Shown: positions 12,480 through 23,720 of the stretch, piece by piece | Position numbering within the stretch: the stretch's first letter is position 1 | Layout of the letters: every line of letters starts with the position of its first letter | DNA from: Prostheceraeus crozeri | Lineage: Eukaryota > Platyhelminthes > Polycladida > Euryleptidae | Reading direction: 5' to 3' | DNA: 64,000 bases | Assembly: GCA_907163375.1 (NCBI GenBank) | Contig: CAJQUW010006363.1 | Location: 699,501 to 763,500, forward strand | Notes under the pieces: model-generated | What the model saw: the letters and a program-made list of their open reading frames with translations, nothing else | Told to the model about the DNA's origin: nothing | Databases searched by the model: none | Position numbers and translations under genes: made by a program

Positions 12480-13251
12480 CAGTGATGCGGAGTCGGAGTC
12501 CCCGAGTCCTATCATTTTTGCTGGAGTCGGAGTCGGAGTCCTATCAAATGATAGGACTCCAGACTCCGGCCTATGACTAGACCCGAAATATAATACAAGC
12601 AAATTATTTATTCTCGTCCATGGCTGTCACTGCCTTGATGTCAACTTTCTCCGTCAAGCAAAAGTACAGAGACAGCAGTGCGTGCAGAGCTTGTAATAGT
12701 TGAGGGAATGAATCGTGATAGTGAAAAAATGATTGTCTTTTCACTCGGTGATTTAGTAGAGAAGACAAGCCTTCCTGGCCTCGATCACATCTACGCGCCA
12801 AAATCACATCAGAGACAAAAATGAAATTCTAGTTTGTTTGAGAACATGCCTCTTGCCCTCATGTTAATCGTGTGTGATGGCTCCTCTAAAGCGCATATTA
12901 GAATCGAAAGTGTGCTCATAGTTTTTGGAGAAGGATGAGGCTTTCCCTGCTTGGTAGAGACTGAAGAAAAGCCGTGTGAACCACACATCAAGAAGATGGG
13001 AGGAGCCGAGTAGCATGCATCTAACTGAAAGCGACATTTGATAAACTTTCATCGAAAATGAATGATAATTGATACAGCAATGATTGTTCAGGTAAGCCTA
13101 TAATGATCTATGATATAGGTTACCAGCTAATTTTTCAAAAAAACTGGGCTTTATATACTTGCCACTCGGAGTCGGAATCCTATCAAAAGCCGGAGTCCTA
13201 TCAACCCCCAGAGTTGGAGTCCTATCAAAATGATAGGACTCCGCATCCCTG
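12480..13251. mobile_element. Non-autonomous hAT element with 8-bp duplication
   Basis: The element begins CAGTGATGCGGAGTC and ends with the inverse of CAGGGATGCGGAGTC, both typical hAT termini. It is flanked on both sides by a perfect 8-bp duplication, TACAGTAC (12472-12479 and 13252-13259). Subterminal repeats of GGAGTC and CCTATCA occur near both ends and probably bind transposase. No transposase is encoded, so it would need a full-length relative. Confidence 0.9.
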
Positions 13252-13374
13252 TACAGTACATTGTGCATTGGCAGTATACAGATGCTGTTAAACACAGATT
13301 AAATGCTTGAGTGCTATTATTCCTTCCAAATTCATGAAACTTCCCTCATAAGATGCAAATGTAGTAAGAATGTA

Positions 13375-14769
13375 CGAGGGTCGTTAGAAAAGTTCCCGGA
13401 CAGAGTAAAATGAAAACTCCCAATTCCAGTAACAGTGCAAGTTCATGCAAACTAACATATAGCATTACTCACTGTCATCACGCAATTTCTCAATATAGTC
13501 TCCGCCAATCGATACACACTTCCTCCACCGACTTACCAGGGAACGGAGTCCACCTTGGTAGAATTCCTTGGGAGTACTTTGCCTCCAGGACTCCACCGCT
13601 TCCTTCATCTCATCCAAAGAGGAGAATCTTCTTCCTCTCAGGGGTTCCTTCAAGCGAGGAAAGAGATGGAAGCCTGAAGGGGCCAAGTCGGGCGAATAGG
13701 GGGGCTGTGGCAACACATCCCAGCCTAACTTCTCCAGCAAATCCTTAGTTCGCGCAGCGGTATGCGGCATGGCGTTGTCCATTTGGAAGATTGGTTTCAT
13801 GGAAAGCCTCCCACGTCTTCGATTCTTGAGTTGGTGCCGCAGATCTTCGTTCACCAGCTTGCAGAAGTATTCAGAGTTGATGGTCGCGCCCTTCTGTAGG
13901 TAGTCCACCAAGATCAATCCATCTTCGTTCCAGAACACTGAAATCATCACCTTTTGACAGAATGGAACACTCTTTGCCTTCAAAGGTGACGGATCTCCCC
14001 GAGCACACCACATTCTTGACTGCATCTTCGTCTCTGGAATGAAATACGGCAGCCAGCTTTTGTCCATCGTTACGAGTCGCGACCAAAACATTTCTCCTTC
14101 ACTTTCAGCTCTCGTCAAAGGCACGGCTCATCTCAAGCCGCTTCCTTTTTTGTTCTTCATTAAGGAGTCTGGGAACCCATCGAGCCGTCAACTTCCGCAT
14201 GTCCAGCTCATGATGAATGATCTGGTGAACAGTGAAAATGTTCAGTCCCACACATTCCGATATTACACGTGTTGTAACGCGTCGGTCTTGAAGGATGCAG
14301 TCTTTCACTTTGCCGATGTTCTCATGAGTACACGAAGACACTGGCCGTGGTCGAGGGTTGTCTTCGAGAGAAGATCGTCCATCTTTGAACCTGGACACCC
14401 ACTCATAGACAGTGGTTCGCTTCAAGGCTTTATCACCAAAGACAATTGAAAGTCGTTCAGCAATATTGGAGGATGCATTGCCTTCCTTCCACAAGAAAAA
14501 GATGATGGCTCTCTGTTGCGAGACGGCGTCTTCCATTGCACAAAACAATTTGAAAATCTTCCGCAGATTTGTGATTCTTAAATTGGCGGATAGCAAAGCT
14601 ATCTGACAGACAATAGACATCTATAAAAAATCCACTTGCGCTAGAGATTTGAAATTTGAATACCCAATTGACAGAGCACTACCATAGATATAATGAGTGC
14701 CAGCTTCGTCGCGGCGTCATTTCTCAATGTTAAAAATTCAAAATACGGATACTTTTCTAACGACCCTCA
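13375..14769 (-). mobile_element. mariner DNA transposon, inactive
   Basis: The terminal inverted repeats read CGAGGGTCGTTAGAAAAGT (left) and TGAGGGTCGTTAGAAAAGT (right, inverted). They are flanked by TA on each side (13373-13374 and 14770-14771), the mariner target duplication. The 1395-base length is about that of a full mariner. The transposase lies on the minus strand. Confidence 0.93.
13465..14536 (-). pseudogene. mariner transposase (D,D34D type), dead
   Basis: Translation from MEDAVSQQRAIIFFLWKEG gives the helix-turn-helix DNA-binding region with TTVYEWVSRFKDGRSSLEDN, then the linker WVPRLLNEEQKRKRLEMS. The catalytic half has VTMDKSWLPYFIPETK (first D), FQMDNAMPHTAARTK (second D) and YSPDLAPSGFHLFPRLK. 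Mariners have APSDFHLF at the last site, exactly 34 residues after the second D; here that Asp is Gly, so cleavage chemistry is lost. The usual MDE after the first D is MDK. One frameshift near 14105-14124 separates the N and C halves. I chose 14536 as start because most mariner proteins begin near the QQRAII block; an upstream in-frame Met at 14620 also exists. Confidence 0.92.
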
Positions 14770-14771
14770 TA

Positions 14772-15332
14772 CTTTACACTTTATACTTTTGTCTTTTCGA
14801 AATTTCGATGAAACATTTCAGCCTTATTTCTATGATCATGTTCTCTCTCTTCTTGTGGAAACTTATCATTTTTATAAAATCGATAGCCATCTGTTAGCTT
14901 TTCTGTCAGTTAGTCAAATAAAACGAATTTTTAAACGGGTGTCTCATAAAGAATTAAGTCATTGTCAGTTTTTTCATTATTAATTATGATGAAAAGAGAA
15001 ATAGGTAATTAATGATGAACTTTACAATGAAATAAAAATATGTCTACTACACGATTTGGAGTGTGATATAACAAATAAGTTACAGCAGTTGTAATTAGGT
15101 GTTGTTATTACCTAATTAGACACTGATAGCAGATGGCAAAATTCTCTATAAGCAATCTTTAATTTGCCTTTGATGGCGAACCATTCTGGTGCGCCATGCA
15201 CTATTATGATGCTAACTTGAAATACTTCCATAATTAAATCAATAGCCTTTGTGATTTTCTTTTAAGGTGGTATTCACTATTTCATTCATCGTAGTTTGCA
15301 TCTCGCTTCTTATCTGCATGATTTAGACTGTT
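14772..15332. other. Intergenic, nothing recognised
   Basis: AT-rich flank of the mariner. The frame at 14693-14983 spans the mariner end and is not a gene. Confidence 0.4.
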
Positions 15333-15340
15333 GTCAGAGG

Positions 15341-15498
15341 TAAAGATGAGCGTAGGGTTTCATGAATATTGAAACCCGGGTCGCACTAAAAGTCAACCCG
15401 AACCCGATCCGAACCCCTTTCTCGGGTTCATGACAAAAGCGGCAATCCAACCCGCCCCGGCTTGAACTCGCGGTTTCGGGTGGGATCTTTCATCTTTA
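15341..15498. mobile_element. 158-bp hAT-like MITE
   Basis: The ends TAAAGATGA and TCATCTTTA are inverted copies. The flanking 8-mers GTCAGAGG (15333-15340) and CTCAGAGG (15499-15506) differ at one base, as expected for a hAT target duplication. The body is unusually GC-rich for the window, with AACCCGAACCCGATCCGAAC and related CGGGTT motifs, probably transposase-binding repeats. Confidence 0.7.
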
Positions 15499-15506
15499 CT
15501 CAGAGG

Positions 15507-18500
15507 TGACAACAAATTACTACAGTTAGCATTCTTCCTTCTATTTCTATCACTTGGACAAATTCAAATTTAACCTGTCGTGCAACGGTGTGTTGGAGAA
15601 TGATTTAACACCATCTAAGGAAATATCTATTATTGCTACTATTGACTAAAATTCATAAGTAATAGGCAAACATTAAAATTTCAACAAATTTTCAAGAGCA
15701 AATTTTTGACATTCCATGAATTAAGACTCTGAAGCGACTGAAACTGTTTCAGATGCACACAGTTCTCTACTATAAAATGTTGCTGAAGCACACAATGAAA
15801 TACATCAATCCGGATTGATTTGGACCCACATCAAAACAGAAGTATGTATGCTCCATCACGCAAATAACAATCGACCGCTGACGCTAAAATCTAATATTGA
15901 AAAGGATTTCTTCAAGGCTTGAAGAGATCATTTTCCGTTAGGTTTGGCCATGATAGTATTAGAGATTTGTCCACCTCTACTACTAAGTAGATAAAAGTAT
16001 ATCAGCAGAAGATAGAGAATGATGAGAAGTAGATACAAAAGAAATAAATATGGGAATGATTGAGTAGAATAACTAAGAAATTTAATGTACAGGAAAAGAT
16101 GCAGGCATATCTCGTAATTATGAATAAGAAAGCTAAAAACTTCTAGACTTCTCATTTCAAAAACTTTCTCATGATTATTAAAATATCATAGAACAAGAAG
16201 AGCGTAAATGTAGAACCAAGACTGAAACAGAAATGCTGAAATAAACGATTATATTTGAAAGTAAAAGTGACATGACAGATCTTAAGATGAAAAAGTCGAA
16301 TTGTCAGACCTCCATGGAGCTAAGTTTGTGCTTATTGACATTCCTCTTGAATGCCTCAACACGGACAGATGCGGAAATATGTGTACTTCCAGAAGAAATG
16401 TGCTTCAGACCTTACTGTGGAATTCCAACATAGATCTTTCCACAGAGATAAATTGCCTTGTGTTCGTGCTTGGGTCAAGAGATGACATTCCTCAGTACCA
16501 ATGGTCACGACCAGAAGATCAATTTTCCATTGAACGTAATTCAAATTCAAGCCTGAATTCTGACGAACTAGAAGATTTACACCACATTAGACGCACACAG
16601 TCATCAAGTTAAGATAGTGAAGAGTCGTGCAGCGTGAATAATTTTCCGCTTAATGAATTTATCACTAAGAAAAATTGAGTTAAAGATACATGTAGGTGTA
16701 CTTTTCACTTGCCCGGCCTGCCTACACTTTGACCGTTGAAGTTCGTGGGTTTACTGATATGATTTGCTTCTGCAACGCGCGCTTGGACAATCATACAAGC
16801 CAAAGACAGACGAATATCTATGTCAATCTCAATCGCTTGCTACCATCGGATAAGATGGCTGGGATAGGATTATGTCCGCTCTAAACTAACCCACACGCAA
16901 ATGAGGGTATCTCCGTAGATCTTCCAAACCAGAGTGATAATACAGCGCCAGCCACAGAATTAGACAGGTCGTCTCTTCGTCTGTTTGACTAGAAATGAAA
17001 CATTGGAACATGTAGCTTTAATGAAATAGCATAATCTGGTGACATAATACCATAGCAATCGAACAATGAGCAGCCAGTTCAACATCAAGCACGCCAAATT
17101 GTGTGAAGTTTCAGTGACTGTTATCAACCGGATCACACAGCAAAGAGACAGTCGATGTCACGTTCTACAGAGAAGCTTGTGAACGCTTTTCCTTGCGCCT
17201 GCTAACTTTTTTAATAATGATCGGAGGGCCCAACATTTTCGAGAAAACTTTTGCGCAATGATCTGAATTCTTCACATCTGAAGGAATCGTGGCGATCGGA
17301 GCATTTTGAAGGAATTCACTGCAATCCGCACTATTTTTCCTATCTCTGCAAGGTATTAAAAATTTCTTTTTGCCCACATAGTAAGTTCCTGTATGTGCTA
17401 TTGTTTTGAGTTAGTTTGCACTTCTAGGTAAATGATACGCTTTAACAATCTGATTCTGTGGCGCCAGCTGCTTCAAGCATATAAGCACGGTACGTGTCAT
17501 CGTAATTTTGCATGCTGTTCATCTTAGGTTTTCATCGCTAAATAATTCCGTCATGATCGGACACATGATAATACACTATATCCAGACAGGTTCGCTGAGA
17601 TGAGAGATGATAATTTCAACAGTCAGTTTTCAAAAGATAATCAAATATTCCCGTTTACTCTTAAAGATCATTCATTTTAAAAAGATATTATGTATTTCCA
17701 CTACTTAAACTCACGAAAATGTAGGTCATTCACATTCACTTTCAAGAACAAAATTTGATGAAGAAAGGTCCCGTTGAAGCAACATTACTACTCATTTGAA
17801 GCAATTGCACCTGCAACACTTAATCGCTACTCTACTGCACATACTCGCACTGTCGAATCATTGATGTATGCAACTTTGCGAGTATATGACCACTGTACGT
17901 TAAATTATCGAATCGCGTTATACAACATCAAGGAAACGTGACCTCATATCGGAATCCTCCAACAATCAGTGTGACGCTTATCAGTTCAGTGACGTTCAGT
18001 GTGAATCTTATTTAGCATTTGTACACTTTGAAATTACAATTGAACAGATCAGTTTCAAATCACTTGATAAAACTTAGTTAATACAAAGCTCTTATACAGA
18101 AGAAATCTACCGGATACTGAAATTAACCATGAGATAAGGAGACATACAAAATCAACAACAGCCGAATCAGATCAAATGCCTTTTGACCGCTGAAACCCAA
18201 TCAAGCGCAGTCATGTAACGTCAAATGCACTACCGGTAAATTTTATGATAATCAGTAAACTATCAAGAAAAGCTGAAAGCTGGATCTAACTTCAAGTTGC
18301 ATGATCAAAGGCACCTTTGCCCACATTATGACACTGTTTATTCGTCTTATATTTCAGTCTTAGAAGAACCCTCAACATAAATGTAATTGCAAAGGCTCTA
18401 TGTCATTCTATGCATTTTCATCAAAGTGTAACTGCAAGAACATTCGTTTAAAGATGCGAAAATACACAGACTCTTTACTCAACCTGCACAAATATGCTTT

Positions 18501-19789
18501 ATTGTAAATATACAGCTACTCGTGCTTTTGAACTTTTGGCTGAGAAATGTAAATGTATAGAAAGCAATTAATTATGAATACACCGCTGGTTGTTGATGGT
18601 AGAAATCTGGAAGTTAGGTAAACAATATGACAAGAAATTGAAAGCTTTTTTTAATTCAATTTGATTAGTAGACACGAAGATGGGCATCTGAAATTTCATT
18701 GAGTAAATGTGCTTGCTGAAGCACTGTGCCTGCTATTGTAATTCAAAAGGGGACGTAGCTTCGGCTGGAAAATTCAGAGGATCCACGAACTATATTTTCC
18801 TGGATTTTTGCTAAGTCATTAAGTGATTTCTTTTCTACAAAAGGAACTTGTTTTTGGAGCGATTGCGGTTTGTTGAAATATGATTCGTCTAGACTAATTA
18901 CTTAATAAAAAATCAACTAAATATGACTTTATGTCATGCTATTTCATTTAGTGCCTTGACAATCAACTGATAGATTGTGTGTGAAATTGAACCGCACATA
19001 TATAACATCATTTTGTGAAACTGGTTAAGATTTCCCTTTTTACTATAACTCCCATTTGTGTTATACTTTTAACTTGCATCATCTTTTACCGCAAATGATG
19101 TCAATCAGATCTTCACGATATGCGACGAAGGAGGAACTGGCGAGTCTATATGAAAAGCTGCATTTGGTGTTAGAGAAAGTAGCATCATTGAATCAATTGA
19201 TGCATGACATGAATTATTTCTTTTTGAATACTTTCAAGAACGAATAGAATTCGGATGGTTGTAAAACGGAGGTCTGAAATTTATATGAAAATGAAGAGTC
19301 TATCCACTGACATCAATAAAACTTGTAAGCATGGTACTCGTATCAAGGATCTCGAATGGTCAAACTACATAAATCAACGTAAAATTGCCTTTTACGAATC
19401 GCTGCGGAACGAATGAATCGCCAAAATACAGTCCATTTCTTAAATCGTTGCACAGCACAAAAAAATCTTTTATCTTTTGTATATTCTCATCAAATTCAAT
19501 CGATTGTCAATCAATAAACTTATTTACTTGGTCAGCTGAGATACCTGTTCAGGAAACATTGTGGTGTGGTTTGTCTAATTAAATGAAGTAATTAGTCATT
19601 GTCTGCTTTGCTACTTCCACGATCCTATTTCAGATATCAATATCATGTTGGTACATGTGTCACTCATTCTCTTTTTTATCATTGATGAGCGGCTCCATTT
19701 ATCGGACGCAACGCAAGTGTCAGCATTCCTACGGCGTGAAGAAAATGCTATTGTTTGCTGTGAACAGGTGCAGAGACGAGACAAGCCCA
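15507..19789. other. Intergenic or BCKDHB downstream DNA, no clear gene
   Basis: If the missing 3' exons of BCKDHB lie in this window they should be on the minus strand here or further left, but I found no stretch matching them. A minus frame at 17165-17377 ends in a basic tail (KKVSRRKEKRSQASL) and follows a possible acceptor (TTAATACCTTGCAG), so a terminal exon of an unrecognised gene is possible. Frames at 16301-16612 and 19056-19247 have no family motif. Confidence 0.35.
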
Positions 19790-19791
19790 TA

Positions 19792-20625
19792 GAGTAGGGA
19801 TATATAGGTAGAGTGTCGACTCAAAAAGTATCTGTATACAGTGAAAATTTTTATAAGAAAAGATTCAGTTTTTGGCAGAGATTACGTTCCCGTGGTCCAA
19901 AAAATTATTTGAGCACTTTTGAAGAAGGTCAAAATTTGCCTATTTATATACTACCGAGATGGCTCTCCTATATAAGTAGTATGAAATAGGTTGGATATCA
20001 AAAGGAATGATTATTTGATAATAAGCATCCCTAACTAAGCGGAAATCAAGCTGATTATCAAGAGAATTTCATGAATTGTATTATAATGAAAGTTTTCATG
20101 AAAAAGTCGCGATATTATTTGTGCTTTGGCTGAAATTTCAACATTTTAATTCAATTTTTACCGGCATGATTTCTATGATTCGATTACTAAATTCATGCTT
20201 TATTTCTAGAATCTGAATAGTGATGTGGAACCATTTACATCTTTCAAAGTTAAATGAAGTCATTGTCTTTGATTATGTGATTTTGCTGTGCCAGTGGCAG
20301 GTTGCCTGTGATATGATCACGCTTAAGAAAATACTCTTCAAGTTCAGCATGAAAGTAATAGGAACCCATCGAATTGCTAATTTAGCAAACATTAAATCTC
20401 CAAAGCTGTCATGAGAATCTGTGAGATACCACCATTCCATCTGTATTACAATCATGATCACTCAATTCCGATAATTTCTGCAAAACTGCAAAAATTTGCA
20501 TATCTCACATTTGGTGACAATACCACCTGTTTAATAATTTCGAGTTCATTTCATAAAATCGAAAGTGCATGCACATTGGGGATTTAATAAATGCGGAGTT
20601 ACCACTCTACCTAATATACTTACTC
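19792..20625. mobile_element. Non-autonomous TA-flanked element, family TM copy A
   Basis: The ends are inverted copies: GAGTAGGGATATATAGGTAG at the left and GAGTAAGTATATTAGGTAGA at the right, read inward. Both are flanked by TA, as in the Tc1/mariner superfamily. The 834-base body is shared with copy B (27625-28047) and copy C (37247-37387 plus 51484-52140). No transposase is recognisable. One end carries GTCGACTCAAAAAGTATC and the other AACTCCGCATTTATTAAATC, which lets the orientation of each copy be read. Confidence 0.85.
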
Positions 20626-20627
20626 TA

Positions 20628-21609
20628 TGGACAAACCCTTGTCTGATCTGAGATTCGAATTCACCTCAAGTGAGGGGTGACTCAAATGATGACTCACGGA
20701 ATGACTGACTATGGGAATAATACAAATTTGAAGTTTGTCAGTGAACGGAAGGGCCGATTTTGATAAAACTTACATATTCTTAGAGCTGATGGCACCAGCA
20801 TTATTTTTAACCCAAACTCGAAAGCACCAGCGTTAATGTAATAGAAGTTGTTGAGTTGTGTGCAGTTGACCGTTCTTTAACATTATTAAAGGGAAAGTGG
20901 CGTAAAATTAGGTAAAAGTGTAAATTGAATGAAATTGCACAAATTGATGTCCGAATTCGAGAAAAATTATATCATCTGAAAGCTTAACACGAGCCTGATT
21001 CAATGATGATAATCTTAATTTTCTGTACTGCGTAGTTTCGTCTGTAGGTGTCGGTGAACGAATTGACCAAACATTCATACTTTTAAGTCTGCTGACACAG
21101 CTGACCAGACAAAACCTAAACGCTTTGCCAAATTAAAGTGCTTGACATAACCTTTCATATGATACAAAGGTTATTGAAATTGAGCATCTTCATCAATGAG
21201 CAAATCTTGTGAAATTTTTTTTAGCAACAATTTTTCGGTAAAACTTATTAATATTGTATCTTTTTGTACATTCAGCCAATCCTGAAAACCGTGTGTCATG
21301 ATAAAGCTGGCTGATAGTTCATGCTTTCTGTCAACTTTCATAAAAACATTTGTCGTCTTCATGTTGAAATCCTGCATCACAGAAAACGCTCAATTTTTTT
21401 CATAAGGCCTACTGACCACAGCTAACCACGTATGAAAACGATGAACCACGCTAAGAACGCATGAATATATGTCAAAATAATCTGTGGAACATAAGGTTTC
21501 ATATGGTATATCGTTTATCAAAATTGATCCAGGACTTCAACACAAAAATTTCATTTGAAAATGTCTTAGCTTTGTTGTGCAATTATTTTTGAAACGGTCT
21601 GTATATGAA
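20628..21609. other. Intergenic, nothing recognised
   Basis: About 1 kb between TM copy A and the Penelope fragment. No repeat or coding feature is supported; the frame at 21171-21380 has no signature. Confidence 0.4.
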
Positions 21610-22500
21610 TCTGCTCTGAGTGAAGAGGTGCCTAAAGTTCCCAAGAAATTCTTAAGAGCTAAAAATTTGAACAATCATTATGGAACGTGAACTGGATAAA
21701 GAACTTATGCGTAAAAAAGTATTGTATGAAGTAACCCGTCTTCGCATGAGGTCTTCCCTGAAGGATTTTATTGAACGGATAGATGTTGATATGATATGTA
21801 AGATAAACCAAAATTATGATATTATAAGAGTCGACGAACAAATTGAAAAATGGAAGGACGAGGCTGAAAAAGAACAGAATTCAAGTAAGTTGCTATGGGA
21901 AAAGAAAGTACATTTCTTTAAGTCCGATATGCACCTTTTATCTCTAGATGGTCCGCCGGAAAATGTAGGGAGAAATTTCCACGCTTTTAACACTAGCAGG
22001 CCAAACAGAACAAACGAGTACCGCTGCAATTCGAATTACAGATCTAGAAGAAATAATGACATGGGATATCGAGGCAACAATTACTCCAGACCTTTTAATA
22101 ATTTCCAATATTACCAGCGCAGGCAATATTTAAGACCTAATGATTATAGTTGTCCTAACTATAACAGACGAAATAATTTTCTAAACAACAATCTTGAAAA
22201 TGTCATGTATTGTGAAGATGATTCTAAACCTAATGTATACAGAAGAAATGTCTGTCATGATAGTTATGATAATCAACATGGCATGGTGAATAATTCGTTT
22301 TTAGATTAGGAAGTATCTGTCTTAAATCTCTCAACTGTCGAACTAAATGATGACTGCAAAAAAGTTTTATCGAAGGGCAATAAATTTTGTCCCACTCCTA
22401 GAAAAAATATCACTGATCTTGAAATCAGTTTGGATAATTTCAAGCGAAACTAAAGGTTACTTGCATGATTATTTTCATGATAAAGAATAAAATTTCTAAT
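21610..22500 (+). mobile_element. Penelope-like element, 5' fragment
   Basis: The plus strand shows the region upstream of the reverse transcriptase in Penelope-like elements. It has a basic helical start (MERELDKELMRKKVLYEV), a low-complexity Asn/Arg/Tyr-rich linker at 22000-22300, and a block at 22316-22450. That block contains LNLSTVELNDDCKKVLSKG and NKFCPTPRK, which matches the NLS-x-EL-x-LLSKGLKFCPTP signature of the family. The copy is broken soon after and contains no reverse transcriptase domain. Two 3' fragments lie at 54.9 and 61.0 kb, but nothing shows that they belong to the same insertion. Confidence 0.75.
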
Positions 22501-23468
22501 AAAAAGTAATTTTTTTAAAAAAAATAACAAAAAAACAACGCTCTTGACAGACTGAGTATCGGATTTTAGCGCATTTTCGCTTTGTTGAGTAAATCATGGC
22601 ACACATAATTGGCGAGTAGCCAATAGTAATGCATTGAGTGGGAGCGGCTTTGGACTGTGGTCGAGATCGTTTCTAGAAGCACTATATCGGGAGATGCTCA
22701 TTGATTCTTCTTCGTCTACATAGGTTGCCCCGCAAGCGCAATTTCATGAACAAAACAGACATGAGCAGTGAGCCGTCGGTACATGTTCTTGTGTGAGTTG
22801 GAAGAAAACTTACTGATGAATTGTCTGGAATTCACATGGACTTAGGTGTATTGAACACTGAAGAGCAAAATCTTCTTCGGCACAGTATGGATGAGCTGCT
22901 TGGAGTCGAAAGCGGAGACTTTGCATAAAAAAGAGTTGAACTTGCATAATTACCTTACATCTGCGGTTTTGTGTGTACTCGTACAAAAGGAGTACTAATT
23001 TGAATGTGACTTAGTGCAACTTACTTTTTATCAAGTTTGTACTCAGCTGCCAGGAAGTTCTATCTTCATTATTTTGTTTGCAACTTTATTTGAAGTCTAG
23101 CCAGACATGTCAAACATGACACGATATTTGATTGGGTTTTTTTGATAGATTTGTATTTCTATTATTCACTACCGTGTTAGTTGTCAAAAAGTAACGACGA
23201 ACTGTGTTTCAAAAAATCAATGATTAACTCTCACCTATTAAGTGCTCTATTCAAGCTATCGCATGCAATATGCCACGTTATTGAAGAAATATCATGATCA
23301 TATTTTCTATTTTTGCTTTGACTAGTACAATATGCTATCATAAATAGTAGAAATTTAGAAAATTTTAGCATGTCGCGTTTTGATATGAGCAGCCTTTCAT
23401 GGGTAGCATTGAATATCTTGAAAGTCACTTAAAATTCTTAGCTAAATGACTCCATACTATTCACTCAC
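22501..23468. other. BCKDHB intron or downstream DNA, unresolved ORF
   Basis: No BCKDHB exon was recognised. A plus-strand frame at 22746-22928 with one internal TGA encodes an acidic C-terminal peptide (LNTEEQNLLRHSMDELLG) that looks protein-like but matches no family I know. Confidence 0.35.
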
Positions 23469-23720
23469 CTTAACGCCTGGTAAATGAGCGAAAAACGCTT
23501 CCGGGCTTTGAGAATGACAAAGAGCTCCATGACCCACAGCAGAGCATGGTGTTCGTACAGTTAATCCGCCACAATTGAAATGATTTCCGGAGCGGTAGCG
23601 ATATGTGCAAGCTTCGTTCCTGAATTGATCAAAGGCTGGAAAAATATAATCTGCGAATTGAATTTCTGCTATTGCGGTCGAACCCGCGACAGCGACGCCG
23701 ATACCAAAACCAACAATCGA
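23469..23720 (-). CDS. BCKDHB: BCKDHB exon (E1-beta of branched-chain 2-oxo acid dehydrogenase)
   Basis: This 252-base exon encodes 84 residues and is in phase 0 at both sides. It is preceded by TCCGTTACAG (acceptor) and followed by GTGAGTGA (donor). The protein reads [55 protein letters not shown] and [20 protein letters not shown], close to the human E1-beta subunit throughout. It holds the Glu of AEIQFADY and the His of HSQSPE, which in this family act on thiamine diphosphate and the substrate. The enzyme decarboxylates the 2-oxo acids of Leu, Ile and Val in the mitochondrial matrix. A long reading frame runs past both splice sites but loses similarity there, confirming the exon limits. 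Confidence 0.95.

Noticed and set aside
13098-13295. Frames on both strands with repeated ESYQ or DRTP units
   Set aside because: They arise from the GGAGTCCTATCA subterminal repeats of the hAT element.
16314-16433. 39-residue frame with a signal-like start (MELSLCLLTFLL) and three later Cys, suggesting a small secreted peptide
   Set aside because: Too short, no cysteine framework of a known family, no upstream or downstream exon evidence; likely chance.
19056-19247. Frame with a helical stretch (ATKEELASLYEKLHLVLEKV)
   Set aside because: Possibly coding-like but no start context, splice sites or homology could be pointed to.
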